Below are positions 24,371 to 37,903 of a stretch of 64,000 nt of DNA, one piece after another. The DNA comes from Pohlia nutans. Its lineage: Eukaryota > Streptophyta > Bryopsida > Bryales > Mniaceae. The number at the start of each line of letters is the position of its first letter. Positions within the stretch are counted from its first letter, which is position 1. The DNA is taken from NCBI GenBank assembly GCA_022496805.1, contig CM040087.1, forward strand, positions 13,404,001 through 13,468,000, given 5' to 3'. Below the pieces are notes generated by a model that searched no databases, was not told the DNA's origin, and worked only from the letters and a program-made list of their open reading frames with translations. The translations under genes and the position numbers were made by a program.

Positions 24371-25376
24371 TACAGTGGGGTGACACCGAAATTGTCCCCT
24401 TGTGCAATTCCAGGGAAAGGGCCCACACTGCTGCCAACTTTGACACCCTCCCGAGCGCTGGAAAATTGTTATTTATACATGAAATTTTAGACACAAAATC
24501 ATTGTTATGTTGACAACATGTGTACCAAATTTCAAAGCTAGAAGATTGATACAAAAAAAGATATTCAAGATTTACTAACAAGGGGTAGCTGTAAGAAATG
24601 TTTCACAGCTGCCAACTTTGACACCCTCCCTAGGATTGAAGAATTTTTTTTTTCACATGGAATTTTTGGAGTAGGAACGTCTTTATATTGTTTACACATG
24701 TGAAAAAATTCAAGTCCAAAAGACCCACGAAAATTATGATATTCCAAATCTACGAATAGGTGTAGTTGTGAGAAACAAAGTTGCTTCACAACTTCCAACT
24801 TTGACAGCCTCCCAAGGGCTGAGAATTTGTTATTTCAATATAAACTTTTTGTCACATGATTTTTATAATGTTGATCACATGTATGAAAATTTTCAAGGCC
24901 AAAACAGACACACAAAAATAGTTATTCTATATCTACGAATGTAGTTGTGAAGCAACTTTGTTTCTCACAACTACACATGTTGGTAGATTTGGAATATCAT
25001 ATTTTTTTGTGGGTATTTTGGACTTGAATTTTTCCACATGTGTAAAAAACAGAAAGACGTTCCTACTCCCAAAATCCCATGCGAAAAAAAAAATTCTTCA
25101 ATCCTAGGGAGGGTATCAAAGTTGGCAGCTGTGAAACATTTCTTACAGCTACCCCTTGTTAGTAAATCTTGAATATCTTTTTTTGTATCAATCTTCTAGC
25201 TTTGAAATTTGGTACACATGTTGTCAACATAACAATGATTTTGTGTCTAAAATTTCATGTATAAATAACAAATTTCCAGCGCTCAGGAGGGTGTCAAAGT
25301 TGGCAGCAATGTGGGCATTTTCCCTGGAATTGCACAAGGGGACAATTTCGGTGTCACCCCACCGTACATGTAACAC
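24371..25376. repeat. 1-kb foldback (long inverted repeat) element
   Basis: Arms of about 425 bp, roughly 24371-24795 and 24945-25376, from TACAGTGGGGTGACACCG to CGGTGTCACCCCACCGTA. The left arm is itself built of ~200-bp units, each starting with CCAACTTTGACA (24433, 24609, 24795). A transcript would form a very long hairpin. It directly abuts the TTAA element ending at 24346. Confidence 0.85.
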
Positions 25377-25552
25377 CGTATTAGCAATTTATGCACTTGA
25401 GCAAGTGCATTGTTGGATTTAATTGGTTGGAGGCAAAACTGGCCATTGTAGAATATTTAACCCCCTAAAATTTTTGAGGTTCTCAATTGCATGGACTTTC
25501 ATGTACATAATTCATTTGATAATACTGACACACATAAGTTACAAAAACTTAA

Positions 25553-26121
25553 CCCCTAAACGTCCTCACCTCTGTCCAATTTGGGCAGTTTTGCAAAGAA
25601 GCATTATAAAATGCAACTAACATGAATATTTAAAATTTGATGTATGAATAAAAGTTATACATCTTGAATTTTAGATCCAATCTATACGGTTAGATCTCTG
25701 ATTGCTATCACTAATACTTTTCTATAAATTTTGAAACATAAAATAAAAAATTATTCTGTAATTCGATTACAAATAAGATATTTACAATATGGGGATGAAA
25801 TTTGTTGTGATGACTTATAACGTAGTACTCTAGGTGTAGTGATTTTTGGAGATTTTTTGGAGGCTTGATTTTATGAGTTTTTTTCTTCAAATACACTTTT
25901 AGACTAAAATCTTCAAAATTTTGGGTGAAACACTGCAACACAAAATGAGGCATACATTTTTCAAAAACTGTTTGCTTTTCGATCGGATCACACACACATG
26001 AAACTAACTTCCCATAAAAAATTCAGTAAAAAAATCACACTACAAAAAGTGCATGACGGATGAGAAACTACGGATGAAATTTGTACATCATGCAAAATAT
26101 GCATGGTTGGGCAATTGGGGG
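25553..26121 (-). mobile_element. TTAA element, CCAACCATGCAT family
   Basis: CCCCTAAACGTCC at the left and TTGGGCAATTGGGGG at the right, between TTAA at 25549-25552 and 26122-26125. Related copies, mostly in the opposite orientation, are at 38545, 42148 and 51369. Confidence 0.85.
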
Positions 26122-26274
26122 TTAATCATGAAGCAACAAATGATACGTGTAGTATCGTGATATTACAATTTGGAAAATGACCAATACAAAACATTATATT
26201 ACACCCTTGTACATAAATTTGAAAGTCATGAAAATACCATATATATAAAAGATATATATTTGTTCCTACGTAGT

Positions 26275-29200
26275 CTAATCTTGAGTAGTCTGAGGAGTTT
26301 CTGGAATCACAGTAGAGGATTGAATCCCAATCTCCTGTCCTTCGTTCTCCAATTGATGTTGCTCAAGTTGTGTCCGAGTTTTTGAAGGGGTTCCAAGGTC
26401 ACTATGCTCTAATGCACTTGTAACTATGGCATCCGTCATTTGTGAAGGATCGCCTTCAAAAACGGAGTTGATCTCTTCATAATTGTAATGTCCCATCTCT
26501 CCAATACGATGGTATCTCACACCATCAGCATCATAGAACACTCCATCTTCTCCTTCAATCATATTGCGTTCTTGCAGGGCCCATCCAAATGATAACGATG
26601 GAGTGTCCTTCTCCACTGCTACTTCTGGTATATGTAGCAATTCTGAGGCCAATGCAGTTGTTTGCGAGGCACTTGTTACATGTTTGGTACACGGTTCTTC
26701 AAACATTTGCTCTGTTGCTTCTCCTTCATCATTAACCGGTTGAGCCTCGGTGGTGTTGGGTGAAATGTCATTTGCTTCTTTGGGTTGCTCCATTGTATCT
26801 TCAATGTTCTTTTCTCCCACTCCTCCCACAAGTGCCTCTAGGTCTAGTGTAGGATCCATATTGTTTTGTTGCACTTCAGAAGGACCTTCTTCTCCTGTTT
26901 GATAAAAGTTGGTACGTTGTTTGTCAACAGTATTATATGAAGCAGATGACTCATGTTCCTCTGATGAGTCTTCTCGCGAGTCCCTGTTTGTGCCATATGT
27001 TACATCCTCTGAATCTACCTCTGAGTTTTGTCTTTTTCCATGTTCACCTCGTTCCATTGTATCTTCAGAATGCAAATCTTCTCCTGCTGACCCGATAGTA
27101 TCAACATCATCATCGTTTCCATCTGAGCCATCTTTGTCAGAGGATTCATCAGCGCTGGAGTGTACTACTTGTGTTGTAGACCGTCTCCTTCCTACCATCG
27201 GAACAACATATTCTGGACCAACATCTTCTAAACCAACATCTTCTTCATCTGGATCAATGTCTTCTGAATTTGGATTGACATCTTCTTGAACTACACCTTC
27301 AGAAACCACTGTTGTTGTTGTTGTTGTTGTTGTCATTTGCATTTGATTGCCAAACATAGTCTGCAATGTACTATGCAAGAACCGTGTCCGCGTGGAAGAA
27401 CCGTCAAGGACAATAACTTGACTACCCACAAATCCATTATGTACTATGTCTGCAATGGATGTTGTGATGCCTACTGCAACAAGTCCCCACTTCTCTGGCA
27501 AATACGCAAGGACCAATCGATGCAACTCCGTAGGACTCCTCTCTAACCGGTCCTCCGCTCGCGGCATTCTACCGTCTGTCCACTTATCTTCAAAAACCAC
27601 AGGTAGTTTGTTCATACCTCGACGTACATTTTGTGATACTCGCGATTCATGTGGGTGATGCATTATGATAGCCACATCTCCCAGGACTTGCACACCACGT
27701 TCTACTTGTCCACCGTGTTTGAGGTCGTGCACATAGGTCGGCACTGTTTGCGGTTGGAACATCCACACGCCTCGTAGCCAAGTGCATTCAGGAGACATTG
27801 CAATTAAATCTCTCATTCCCTGCTCAAAATATGTTCCCGCAGGAAGCAAGAACACTGCATTCCAACGTGTAATATTAATCATCCACCTTTGTAATTGTCG
27901 TAATACTGTTTTATATTCCTCTTCACTCCAAACTGCTTCATCACTCGCTATGGCGTTTCGTCTGCAATCAAATATCCACAAACAAGGCTCTCCTAATTCT
28001 ACAAATTCCTTTTCAAAGAACCCCCCTCTGCATCGAATTGGAATTCGATTTGCATCGTCCCCCCCTGTCGTACAAGGAATGGTGACTTGCCAATCCCATC
28101 GTAGTTGTGCAGTGTGAGCAACATCACGGCGATATCCTTTGTACCCTCGTCCTCCTACTACAATGTCAACATAGTGTTGCCTTATAAATGGAGGTATAAG
28201 AACCTCCAACTTTTGTAACCCCGAGACAGACCTTACACTTGGAGTAGCCTATGCCTTCTTCATGGACTTGTCAATAGCATCCCCTAACACTTGAAATTGT
28301 CGTGCCCCTTCTCTGCCAAATCTTTCCACATCTATGGTAAAGAACTCTAACAAAGAACCGGGAGGCTCTTTCTGAGACTGCACCATCAGCCAACGGATCG
28401 CATTCCGTACTGCTTCTCGTCGTTGAATTTGATCTACTACCCAAGCTAGAGTACGCTTTGGTGGAGTTGTGCTTGTAGCACTATTGAAATAATACTTTTG
28501 AGACTGTCGTCTACCGTCCACAATGGGTTTAGCTGCCAGCTCTTGAGCTAACCGAAAGTACCGTTGTTTTGGTACTCTTGATAGTGGTCTCAGCCATAGA
28601 CGCTCCATTCTCCTACGATCCACTCGCACATCTACATTGGGATCTAAAGAGTGTTTTTTTGCGTACTCTTTCCATTTCTTTTCATCATCTTCGCTATACC
28701 AAAGTATTCCTTCTTCATGGTCCTTGCATACCTGCAATGTTGCAGCATACCAATCCTCATTTTCTTGCCATGCGTGTCGCGTATATTCTAACATTCGCTT
28801 TGCTAAACTTCCAAGTGTTGTTGATTTTCCACTCAAAGGCACCGTCCAATGAAGTGCACTTGCTGCCATTGTGATTGCTTTTACCCTATTTGCATCATAT
28901 GTCCGTATATCTGCATTTGGTTTTCCACATGCACTCCATATAGCCCGCAATTTCACTAGATCTTCGTACATTGTTGTATAGAATTTTCGCTCAAATTCTT
29001 TTGCATTGATTCGCACTGATGCTTCAATGTAAAATCTCGGATTGTCAAACACCATAAAGCGAGCCTTTCTGGTAGCATATTTTGTGTCGAATTCGTTGTC
29101 TGACATTAAACCCATAGCATGCTCTAGTTGCGCTTGTTTACATGCTGCTACGATATGTTGCCCATCAATTTGTTCCCATATAACTCTGTTTTCCAACCAC

Positions 29201-30752
29201 GAAATTCTATTCATGTTCATCATCCCTGGATCACTTGTCTGGTGTTGCTCCCACACTGCATCAAATACATTCGTTGCAATCTCTGTTTCAAATGAAATCT
29301 CTTTTTTATGCATTTCCCCGTTTGAGTCAATTACTTCCACCAAGTATGCAATGGGTCGTAGTGTCAAATGTGAAATAAGAGCTTCGTCCTTCCCTCTATT
29401 CGTTCGTACATTTCCCTCACTCGTTTCTCTGTCAAACAACGATGGTTAGTCTCTACATTCTCCACAGTTCAAATGTGATCAATTGGAGCATGGAAAATAG
29501 CTTCCATCCCCCATAAATACCCAGCGCGGATATCGTCATCGGATGGAAAAGTCACCACTGGACCTTTTGAAACTTCGGGGCGTTGAACTTGGGGACAACC
29601 TTCATCATTTGACGGTTCGTCTATATCTTCTCTTTCAACATAATTGATACCTTGCTCCAATTCATCGTCGTTTATGCGTGCACCTCTAGCACGTCTAGCA
29701 CTCGGAGTGCGTACACCTCTAGTACGAGTGCGTACACCTCTAGCACGAGTGCGTACACCTCTAGCACGAGTGCGTAGACCTTCATCTCGCATGTTTGCCC
29801 TAGTAAAAGGAGCCACTGGTGTGCGTCCTTGAAGTTCATTCCTCAGAATCGTAGATGGTACAACATGAACATTAGATGTCAAATCCTCTGATACATACAT
29901 ATGTTGAGTGGATCCTATTATTGCATGCGATTGTTGTCGAGTGTGCATTGCTATACTTCTCAGGACTTCACCGATAGATGTAGGAATGTTGTGTTCTTCA
30001 GCTATAAAGATGTTTGATCCATGTAATTGACCTTCATCTCCTCCAACATTGACAGCTGCATACTGCTCAGAAGTGCCAGCTTGTGATATCCCATCAGTCC
30101 TTGGTCTAACTCTTCGCGGTGCTGAACTGGAAGGAGAGTTAGTATCTTCTGTCTCCACCTTTTCTGGCGATCGAATTCTTCTATTTCGTTCCGCAACAGG
30201 TACCCAATTGATATTAACTGCCCTAGCAAATACCCCATACACAGGATCAGTTTCCTCCGGTGCACGAGGGGGAGCTGGTAGAGTGGCTCTCCTAGGTTGA
30301 GCATTACGTAAATCTTCATATGCAGTGTGTTCCATAAACTGCCGTCGAGCTCGTAATACATCTTGAGGTGTAAAGTTCAAAAACTTCTTCACAGCTTCTT
30401 CCCGTGCTGACTTCAACTCAATTGGCATCGATGTCCATAGCTCTTTAAGCGGTCGCAAAACCCTCAATGGCGGGTCTACATCAAAACAAACTTTGGGTAT
30501 AGGTGCCATCAATAATTTCCTTTGCACTCTGTATTTTACCAAATCGCTATCCGGTGACGTCACAGAGAACAACACATACTCATTGGTTGCAGGGCTAATG
30601 TTTAGGATATGCCCAAACTTCTTTGCCAACGCACACCAATGTCTCCCTTCGATTACTGCATGCTCCGTGATCCATAGCATTGGTTGTTCCGACTCTTCTG
30701 CTGAAATCCACCATCCGTGCTTCACCCATTCATTATGAGCTTTTGGAGCCAT
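26275..30752 (-). CDS. Unknown large protein with degenerate DNA-methyltransferase-like domain
   Basis: Three long frames follow each other with gaps of 29 and 39 bases. Introns fit in frame. Exon 1 ends at 29521 (phase 2); a 92-base GT-AG intron (29520-29429) has CTAAC and a T-rich tract before CAG. Exon 2 is 29428-28291. An optional 81-base GT-AG intron (28290-28210) would remove the single in-frame TAG at 28249. Exon 3 is 28209-26275. This gives about 1,434 residues. The ATG at 30752 is preferred because a TTCATGTTCAG acceptor-like tract precedes it; 30777-30779 is an alternative. Exon 1 has a basic RTRARGV repeat. Exon 3, residues ~75-280, has the layout of a beta-class N4/N6 methylase: a strand then FDC where DPPY should be, PTELH-RLVLAYLP, GLVAVGITTS where the FxGxG loop should be, and GSQVIVLDGS. 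The rest is acidic and Ser-rich with a poly-Thr run. Three shorter separate genes are the alternative. Confidence 0.6.
29690..29785 (-). repeat. 21-bp coding minisatellite
   Basis: About four copies of a unit reading GTGCGTACACCTCTAGCACGA on the plus strand. On the minus strand it encodes repeated GVRTRAR, giving an Arg-rich patch that could bind nucleic acid or serve as a nuclear signal. Confidence 0.8.
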
Positions 30753-30779
30753 TTCTGAACATGAAGAACAATTAAACAT

Positions 30780-33359
30780 CTGTCATTACTTCCCCCTATA
30801 TACATGGATATAGTGTGACTCCATTTTTGCAGTCTATCTACTATATGTTAAATTACAAATACTGAACAAAAATTGCTAATTACATAACTTAAAATTTCAA
30901 ATTCTTATATATTTTTGATATACATATAGGTATATACTTTTATTTTTCTTCCGATATAGAAGTGTACATTATATAAAAAATTGTAGTTATTTAGTTAATA
31001 AATAGTGTAGTACATAAAGAATATTCTAGATAATCACGAGATTTAGAAGTGTTTGACTACTTATTATTTCAACAATAATCACAATGAGAACAAAGTGAGC
31101 TCTAAAATACAGAATTAACATCCAATACAAACTTCAAAGCTTCCCTACTTTCATAAAACAAGACCAAAATATACACAAAGTTCTTTAAACAAAGATTTCT
31201 TCTAGATCTCTCTCAATTACAATTACCACTTTAAATAAATTTCTACGATACTTAACACTTAAAATAGACACATTCAACATTTTGAAACTGATATATGGCA
31301 AAATGCTCAATAGTTCATGAATATCAAAACCATAAAGTAGAATATGAAGTTCATATATTTTTCTTTTTAAGTTTTTTTTCTATAGCACATTCAAATTAGT
31401 TATAAATTATATGGACTTTTGTGAAAGAAAAAACACATGAAAAATTTATGTATCTTAACTACCAAGATACTACACAAAAGAATAGAAAAATAATATAGAA
31501 ACAAATAGGTCTCTAGTTCCATGTTAGCTATCTCTATGTCACATAGGATTCTTTATGACAGAAGTATGACATTTAAAGTGTTACAAATGTTACTTATAAG
31601 TACTACTGATTACAAATAACTCACTTTCTACTACTAGGCATCTAAGACATTTTTGTGATTTGACAATTATACAAACTATAGTGTATTTTTGGTCTACTAA
31701 GCAATAAATATAAATATTTATTGTTGAAGAATAATTACAAAAAATGAAACATGATTAAACAATAATGAAATTATAAAAAGGAAGCACTATTAAACAATAA
31801 TGATAAATAATTATAAAAAAGGGAGCATCATTAAAGAATAAAACATTTCACCTAGTTCGATCATAGTGGGCTCCTTATACTCATAGAGGTTAGCATCGAA
31901 TGAGTTGTACTACTCTTCAATCCATGGAAAAGTAGCAAAAATGCTAAACAGTCTCTTGAAAATAAACTCATTGGTTGCATGCTATGCATAAATCCCAAGT
32001 CCTCCTCTAAAAATACTTGTTTTTGCTAAGCTTATCGAAATTTTACAATAGAGTTTCAAATCTACCAAGTTTAAGCCCTAAACATCACAGAGTCAAATTT
32101 TTGAACGACTAACAGATTCAAACTCACTCTACATTCTCATCAATGCGTGGATGAAAGTCATCCACTTTTTTAGAGATACTTCACCAATTTCTTGTCCTAT
32201 CTATTGATTGAATTTATTGATACATGAATACATTTAAATTTAAATTTCAAATGTAAAAGTCGGTCAAGTTGTTGACCATGCCAAGATTTCATTGACATTA
32301 TTTCAAAAGTAGCCTTGCAAAAATGAGGTTATAGATATAAGGAACACAAAAATTTCAAAGAGTCACCGCGTTTAAGAGTATCTCATTTCAATTTCATTCC
32401 AACAAATTTTACTCAAAAATAATTAAAATTTTGTTCGTAATCAAATGTAGAAGAAATATTTAATTTTAACATTCAATTTTGTAAACTACATATTGGAGAT
32501 AGTATTGGTGCATTGAACCGTACAAAGATTATAAGAATCAAGATCTGGAACTTTCATTTGTATATCAATTCCACAATATTCTTCTAAATATTTATTTATG
32601 ATGATATTTATGAAATTGTCAATTAGAGGGACACCCTGGTACATTTAGGGTTTAATGAAGTTACTCATAACTAAACCCTAACATTGACGATCCTATAAAT
32701 CAACCCTCTCCAATGTTGCATAATATCCAAAGAATGTTGGCGTGTCTTCATAATTCCGGCATCAATAACGCAATAACACAAACCAAAAATACACATGTAT
32801 CGTTCCACACGCAAATTCTTCAACAGAACCTACATACCAAAACCACCCAACTATCTCTTGACAAAAGAAATCACTAGTTCATACGCTTTTAGCATTTCAA
32901 CAATATTGCAGTAAGTCATGGGTGTAGATATTGTGTATCAGAATGAACCTGTGTATGAAAATGAATCTCCAGAAGAAAGAACTAGTGTTGAATTATAGAG
33001 GCTCCAGGACCCATAAAAAACACATGCTGATATGCGGAGGTTGTAAGACCCATGAAATGATATATATTGGGATTCAAATAGGCTCCATGACACATGAAAT
33101 AATATTCGCTTTGATAATGAACCAAGCTCCAGGACCCACAAAATAACCAAATACCTGGTCATTTTGTTCACAATAAAACAATGTTAGAGAGCAACTACTA
33201 TACGTATTAAGAAACATATAAAGTAGAGGTACCCATAGCTAATCTATAGATTTCTTAGAAGCTGCTTTTATGGATCCATAATCCAATACAATTTAAAAAA
33301 AAATACAACACAGCGTTACCCAAAAACCAACACATTGTTGACCAATACATAGTCACTAT
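30780..33359. other. Very AT-rich intergenic, no gene seen
   Basis: Upstream region of the minus-strand gene. It contains a degenerate short tandem repeat around 33000-33140 (GGCTCCAGGACCCATAAAA-like words). Open frames there are chance products of the repeat. Confidence 0.4.
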
Positions 33360-33500
33360 CATAGCATTCAGTAGCCTCTATAAGTGCTACCTTCCCACAA
33401 CAGAATGATGTGGAATATCTCACATCACAACAATAGCTATGAGGGCTTATGGCATTAACCAAGAGCAACCTACCATGGTGAATAGTACTGTATGATTTCT
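33360..33500. mobile_element. Partial copy of the CATTCAGTAGCC MITE
   Basis: CATTCAGTAGCCTCTATAAG onward matches the reverse complement of the right half of 6134-6412, including AGAATGATGTGGAATAT. The other terminus is missing. Confidence 0.7.
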
Positions 33501-34070
33501 AAAAATATATATATATTTTTTAAATTATAATTATTATATGTGTAAATCATTTCTTGTATTTTTTAATTATTATTTAGAGAGTTTTTAAACTTCTTTCATT
33601 GTTTTTAAAAATATAATTCCATAGTGATATTTAATTATTTTCGACATTGAGCTAGCAGGATAAGTTTCGCCCTCATCGAATCACCCCTCCGGAGCTCCGT
33701 GGGGTTGCAGAATTTGATAAAACATGTACTAGTACCACAACCGAAATTTAGCGGACGAATCTAACAATGAAAAATCTTCCAAATCCTCGGTATTACACTT
33801 ATAACTCTTTTATATCACCCACGTAGTAACAAACGTACATGAGTCCAAAACTTGGCATCTGGAAAGTAGCCAATTACATGTGTACATACTTCTAGGACAA
33901 CCCTAACTTGGAACAGGAAAGATCTTTGCTATTATCTACAGTTCAAGTAGGGGATACAAGAATCATTAGGCAACAGACCCCTCCTGTACCAACAACTTAT
34001 CTGTTTATATTAGTAAGTGGGATAATTGCAAAATGTACATGACCACTGATCTTTTGAAATTAAATTTGCA

Positions 34071-34345
34071 AGTTTTTCTCTTGAAATTCAATTAAAAATC
34101 ACGAATTAGCGGATTTAAAAATAATAATAATAATAAAATTGGAATAACATGCACTACAAGATGGTATGGTTTCCATTATTTGATTATACTTATTTTGGAA
34201 AATCATCTTCAAGGTCTCACAAGAATGAAACTTGATATAAACCACTTGTGATGTTTTTCAAAAAATCATAATAACCTATGTTGAAGATCTAAACTGTACA
34301 AAGGATAGTCAACTTGCACAAGAACGATGAGAAATTTTGGTGGAT
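34071..34345. repeat. Second copy of the 13.4-kb dispersed repeat
   Basis: Same order of blocks as 13441-13745. Contains a short (AAT)n run at about 34119-34134. Confidence 0.65.
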
Positions 34346-35304
34346 GAAAATTGTCCAATGCGGATGGAATACAAATAGTTCGAATCTGTTCATCATACAC
34401 TATGTGGACGTAGGCGCCTAAGAGTTTTAATCAAATTCGGGCTGTAGTCACCAATTTTGCAATTTGTTTTGCCAAAAACAGACCCTAGGTTGCCGAATAT
34501 GGAAATTTCAGAAAATGGGGCCCATGAATGAACAATGCTTGCATTAGGGGCTTTACAGTCGGGGTGAGTACAGTGACACGTTGGACTTTATATGCTTGAA
34601 TTTTAGATGCCTTGAGTACAGTGAGAGGTTGGACTTGGTGCTTGGGGGAAGTAATGCACTGGACGAGGAGATACGTCTTTCATTGCAGGTAAATTATTAT
34701 GTTGATTCTTTTCCGTTACTTGGTATGAGAATCGATCGCCAGTTGAGTAAATCTTTAGTACTAGGGTGAAATTCGTAAATAGCAAGGTGTTCCACAACTG
34801 AGGACCACCGAAAGCCTGCCCGCCCGCTCTATCGTAGGTAACAGAGGGACCTCGAAAGGAACACGACAGAATCACGGGAACGTACTCTGAAGAACTTCGT
34901 CTCTCCCTAAAAACAAAAACCCTGCTTTCAGGACCTCCAACTCTTATGTACTCTTACTGTGTGTGTGCTTTGCTTCTTATTGTCGGAGTGAGTTTTTAGT
35001 ACTTCACAATTTTCATGCTTCGTGAGTTAGTGAGTAAGAGAGTGATCTCTTGGAGGACAGGGAGGTAGTGATATGGATGGATGTGCTCTCTTGTTCTCTG
35101 CGACTTCATGACTGTGAGTTAGCGATCTTTCAAAATGTACATGACTGTGAGTTAGCGATCATGCAAGTGAGTTAGCGATCTTGCAGAATTTGTGAGCTTC
35201 ATGCAAACTGTGGACTAGCTACGGCTAAGAATTCAGCTATTCAGAGATGCAACTGGGAACAAAAAACATGAGTTCATAATCATAACCATGAGTTTGAAAA
35301 CAGG

Positions 35305-35535
35305 TTACCAGAGATGCACGCGTACTGTAAGAGCCTTGAGCATGTGGAGATGAGCCTTCCGCACAAACTTGGAGAAGTCTACCAGTGTCCCCTCCGTGAC
35401 TCTTGATGCTACCAGCCTCTCTCGCACGCTCTCCTTCACTCTAGCAAGCAGGAATACTGTCGTAGGATCACCACCAAAACCCACCGATCTCCTCCCTAAG
35501 CTTTGAACCTCAACGCTTTTGATTCCTATTGTGAG
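35305..35535 (-). pseudogene. Coding-like fragment, unrecognised
   Basis: A 76-codon minus-strand frame, open from the stop at 35536-35538 to TAA at 35305-35307, has balanced GC and amphipathic, gene-like composition (GGDPTTVFLLARVKE, LVDFSKFVRKAHLHMLKAL), unlike the AT-rich surroundings. It has no start codon. It could be an exon remnant of a captured or decayed gene; family not recognised. A plus-strand piece at 34600-34690 ending in CATTGCAG/GTAAAT also looks exon-like, and the two may be unrelated. Confidence 0.35.
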
Positions 35536-35827
35536 TCACTTCAGAAATTAAGGAGTCACAGGCGACACAACAAACAAGAAAAAGTGGTCCTTTAGTGAGT
35601 CAAAAGCGACAACTGTAGAGTCAAAAGCGACAACTGCAGAGTCAAAAGCGTCAGGTTTGCTACCAGTTTTCAACAAGAAACGACTCTGCAGAAGAAGAAA
35701 CAATGACTTTGGAGAAAGGTGGCCGACTGTCAAGGCAGTCATCCCTCCGGAGCTCCGTGGGGTCTTCCAGATGACGTTTTCCAAACTTGTTGAGTAATTC
35801 TCACATTGTAAGTTTCATATACTTTAA

Positions 35828-36798
35828 CCCCTCCCCGCTTGAAGTCCAAACATGTGTAAGAGCTGACTTGCTTTTGAAGTCCTATAAGTCTAAATGTCAG
35901 TGAGGTATGAAAATCTGAACCGTACAATATTGTAGTGTGCATGTTGTAGATGGTGTGAACAAAATTTGGGGTCATTTGACCGTATAGATTGAAAGATTAT
36001 AATGTTTTAGTGTTGAAAAAAGATGCTGAAATTTTCTTAAAAACACATTTGGAGGTGAAATTTGATTTCTAAACGTACTCAAATGAAAAAAAAAATTAAA
36101 CTACAAAGTGATTCAAACCAAAAAACAAACACTTTGGTGAAAAAAAATCTCATTCAATTGACTCATTGTGTCTGCAAAATTGTTTTGAAATGTCAAAAAA
36201 CAGTGAAAGAAGAAGCAAAAAATCACATCTATCTGAACCTACCTCTACTAAAATGCTTCTCAGTCACTCATAACCTCTTGGATTCATATGAAATTTTAAC
36301 CTTATAAACAAGACTGGTATGCGCAACTTTTCCAACAAAAATTATTGAAAACGGACCATGTATGAAGAAGTTATAAGCTGCCGAAGTTCATTGTAATGAA
36401 AAAATGTCTAGATTTTGAACTTCGAATTGCTCCCAAACATTCAAAACAACTTGGATTGACATGAAAATTTCAGCACAATAACTAGGCTTTATTGAGAACA
36501 AAACCCAACAATTTTATTGAAAACAAACATTTGATGAGAAAGATACGAACCCCCGAAGTTGCAGCCATCATAATGCAGTGAGGTGAACTCAAATTGAACC
36601 TGTGAACTTCGAATGGGTCTCAAAAACTCAATACATCTTGAATTGATCTGAAAATTTTACCACTAAAACTAGAGTAATATGCGCAACTTTTCCAACAAGT
36701 TTTATTGAATTTGGACATTGGATGCAAAAGTTACAGCACTTTGAATGTTACTGCCAGACTATGAGAGGACACTTTTCGTCCCCTCCGGCGGTGAGGGG
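35828..36798. mobile_element. TTAA element, ~1-kb family
   Basis: Starts CCCCTCCCCGC and ends GGCGGTGAGGGG, with TTAA at 35824-35827 and 36799-36802. The interior is related to the repeat at 6946-7790. The right TTAA is immediately followed by CCCAAAAGTGTCCACAC, which looks like the start of another element ending unclearly near 37250. Confidence 0.82.
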
Positions 36799-37346
36799 TT
36801 AACCCAAAAGTGTCCACACTATAAGTACCCAACAAACTTCATCAATTCCCAACATTTTAAAATATGATATTTTCTATTATTTTTTTCATATCAGTTATTG
36901 GTAAACCAATTTACCCAAAAAATTTCCATAATTATTTAAATAATAATGAATTTTATAAGATTTTTTCAAAGTTTTTTTGTTGTAAAATTTATAGTAATTT
37001 TAAAAATACTTAAATAGTATGAACTTTGTATTGTAGTTAAATAAAAATTTAAGTGAAAATTTTAGTGATGAACAACAAGGTGTAGGTGGGATGTTTGTTG
37101 AGCTTACATAAAAGAAATTTGATAGAAAAACAATTTCTTCATTGTATGTAGGAATTGTAGGATTTTGAGCTGTAAAAAATGCAATTTTAACAACTTTGAA
37201 GAATGGTAAATTGGTCTAAAAAAGAAAAGATAGTCCCCACACTTTTTTTTTGGGATTCTTTTCATTTGAAATTAGGCACTACGTCAAAATCAGTGTTTGA
37301 AATTAGTAACAACAAATTCAACCACTAGATACAACCGACAATGTAA

Positions 37347-37903
37347 CCCTTAAAGGACAAGAAGTTTTTTTTAATTTTTAAACAATATGTTTACAACTTT
37401 CATTTCGTGTTTTTTTTTATAAAATTCTTTTTGTGCATTATAGTGTACTCCAAAATAAATCACACTATATAATTTATTACTGTGATTGATGAATTTAGAA
37501 ATTTTTGTCATTGCTCCAAAGTAAGTCATCAAAAAGTGTTGTTGAGAGTATTTCGGTATTTCTACAATTTAGATGACGGATAAACCTAAGATTAGAAATT
37601 TAAAAGATAAAAAAAAGAAAATTTTATTTGATACATTATGGAAAAAAAATATGATTGAACAAAACAAAACCTCATGGAATCATGCATGTTACAAGTGTAC
37701 TTGAATTCAAGATATGTAAATTTTTTGACTTATACATCGCACTTAATATTGATTGTTTTAGTAATAAATACCTACAATAGATGGTTTGAGAAATTTAGGA
37801 GGAGGATGACTTTTTAATTTTTGCTAAAAACACTATCATAGAGATCGAAATACAATTTTTAGACCCTATGTGGCCCTCCCAAGGCCACATGGTCCTTTAA
37901 GGG
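37347..37903. mobile_element. TTAA element
   Basis: CCCTTAAAGGACAAG at the left after GTAA (37343-37346, one mismatch to TTAA), CATGGTCCTTTAAGGG at the right before TTAA (37904-37907). 557 bp, non-coding. Confidence 0.75.

Noticed and set aside
26909..27289. 126-codon plus-strand Ser-rich frame
   Set aside because: Antisense of the acidic/Ser-rich region of the minus-strand gene.
32931..33171. Small proteins in the 33-kb tandem repeat
   Set aside because: Frames on both strands follow the degenerate repeat period; no support for coding.
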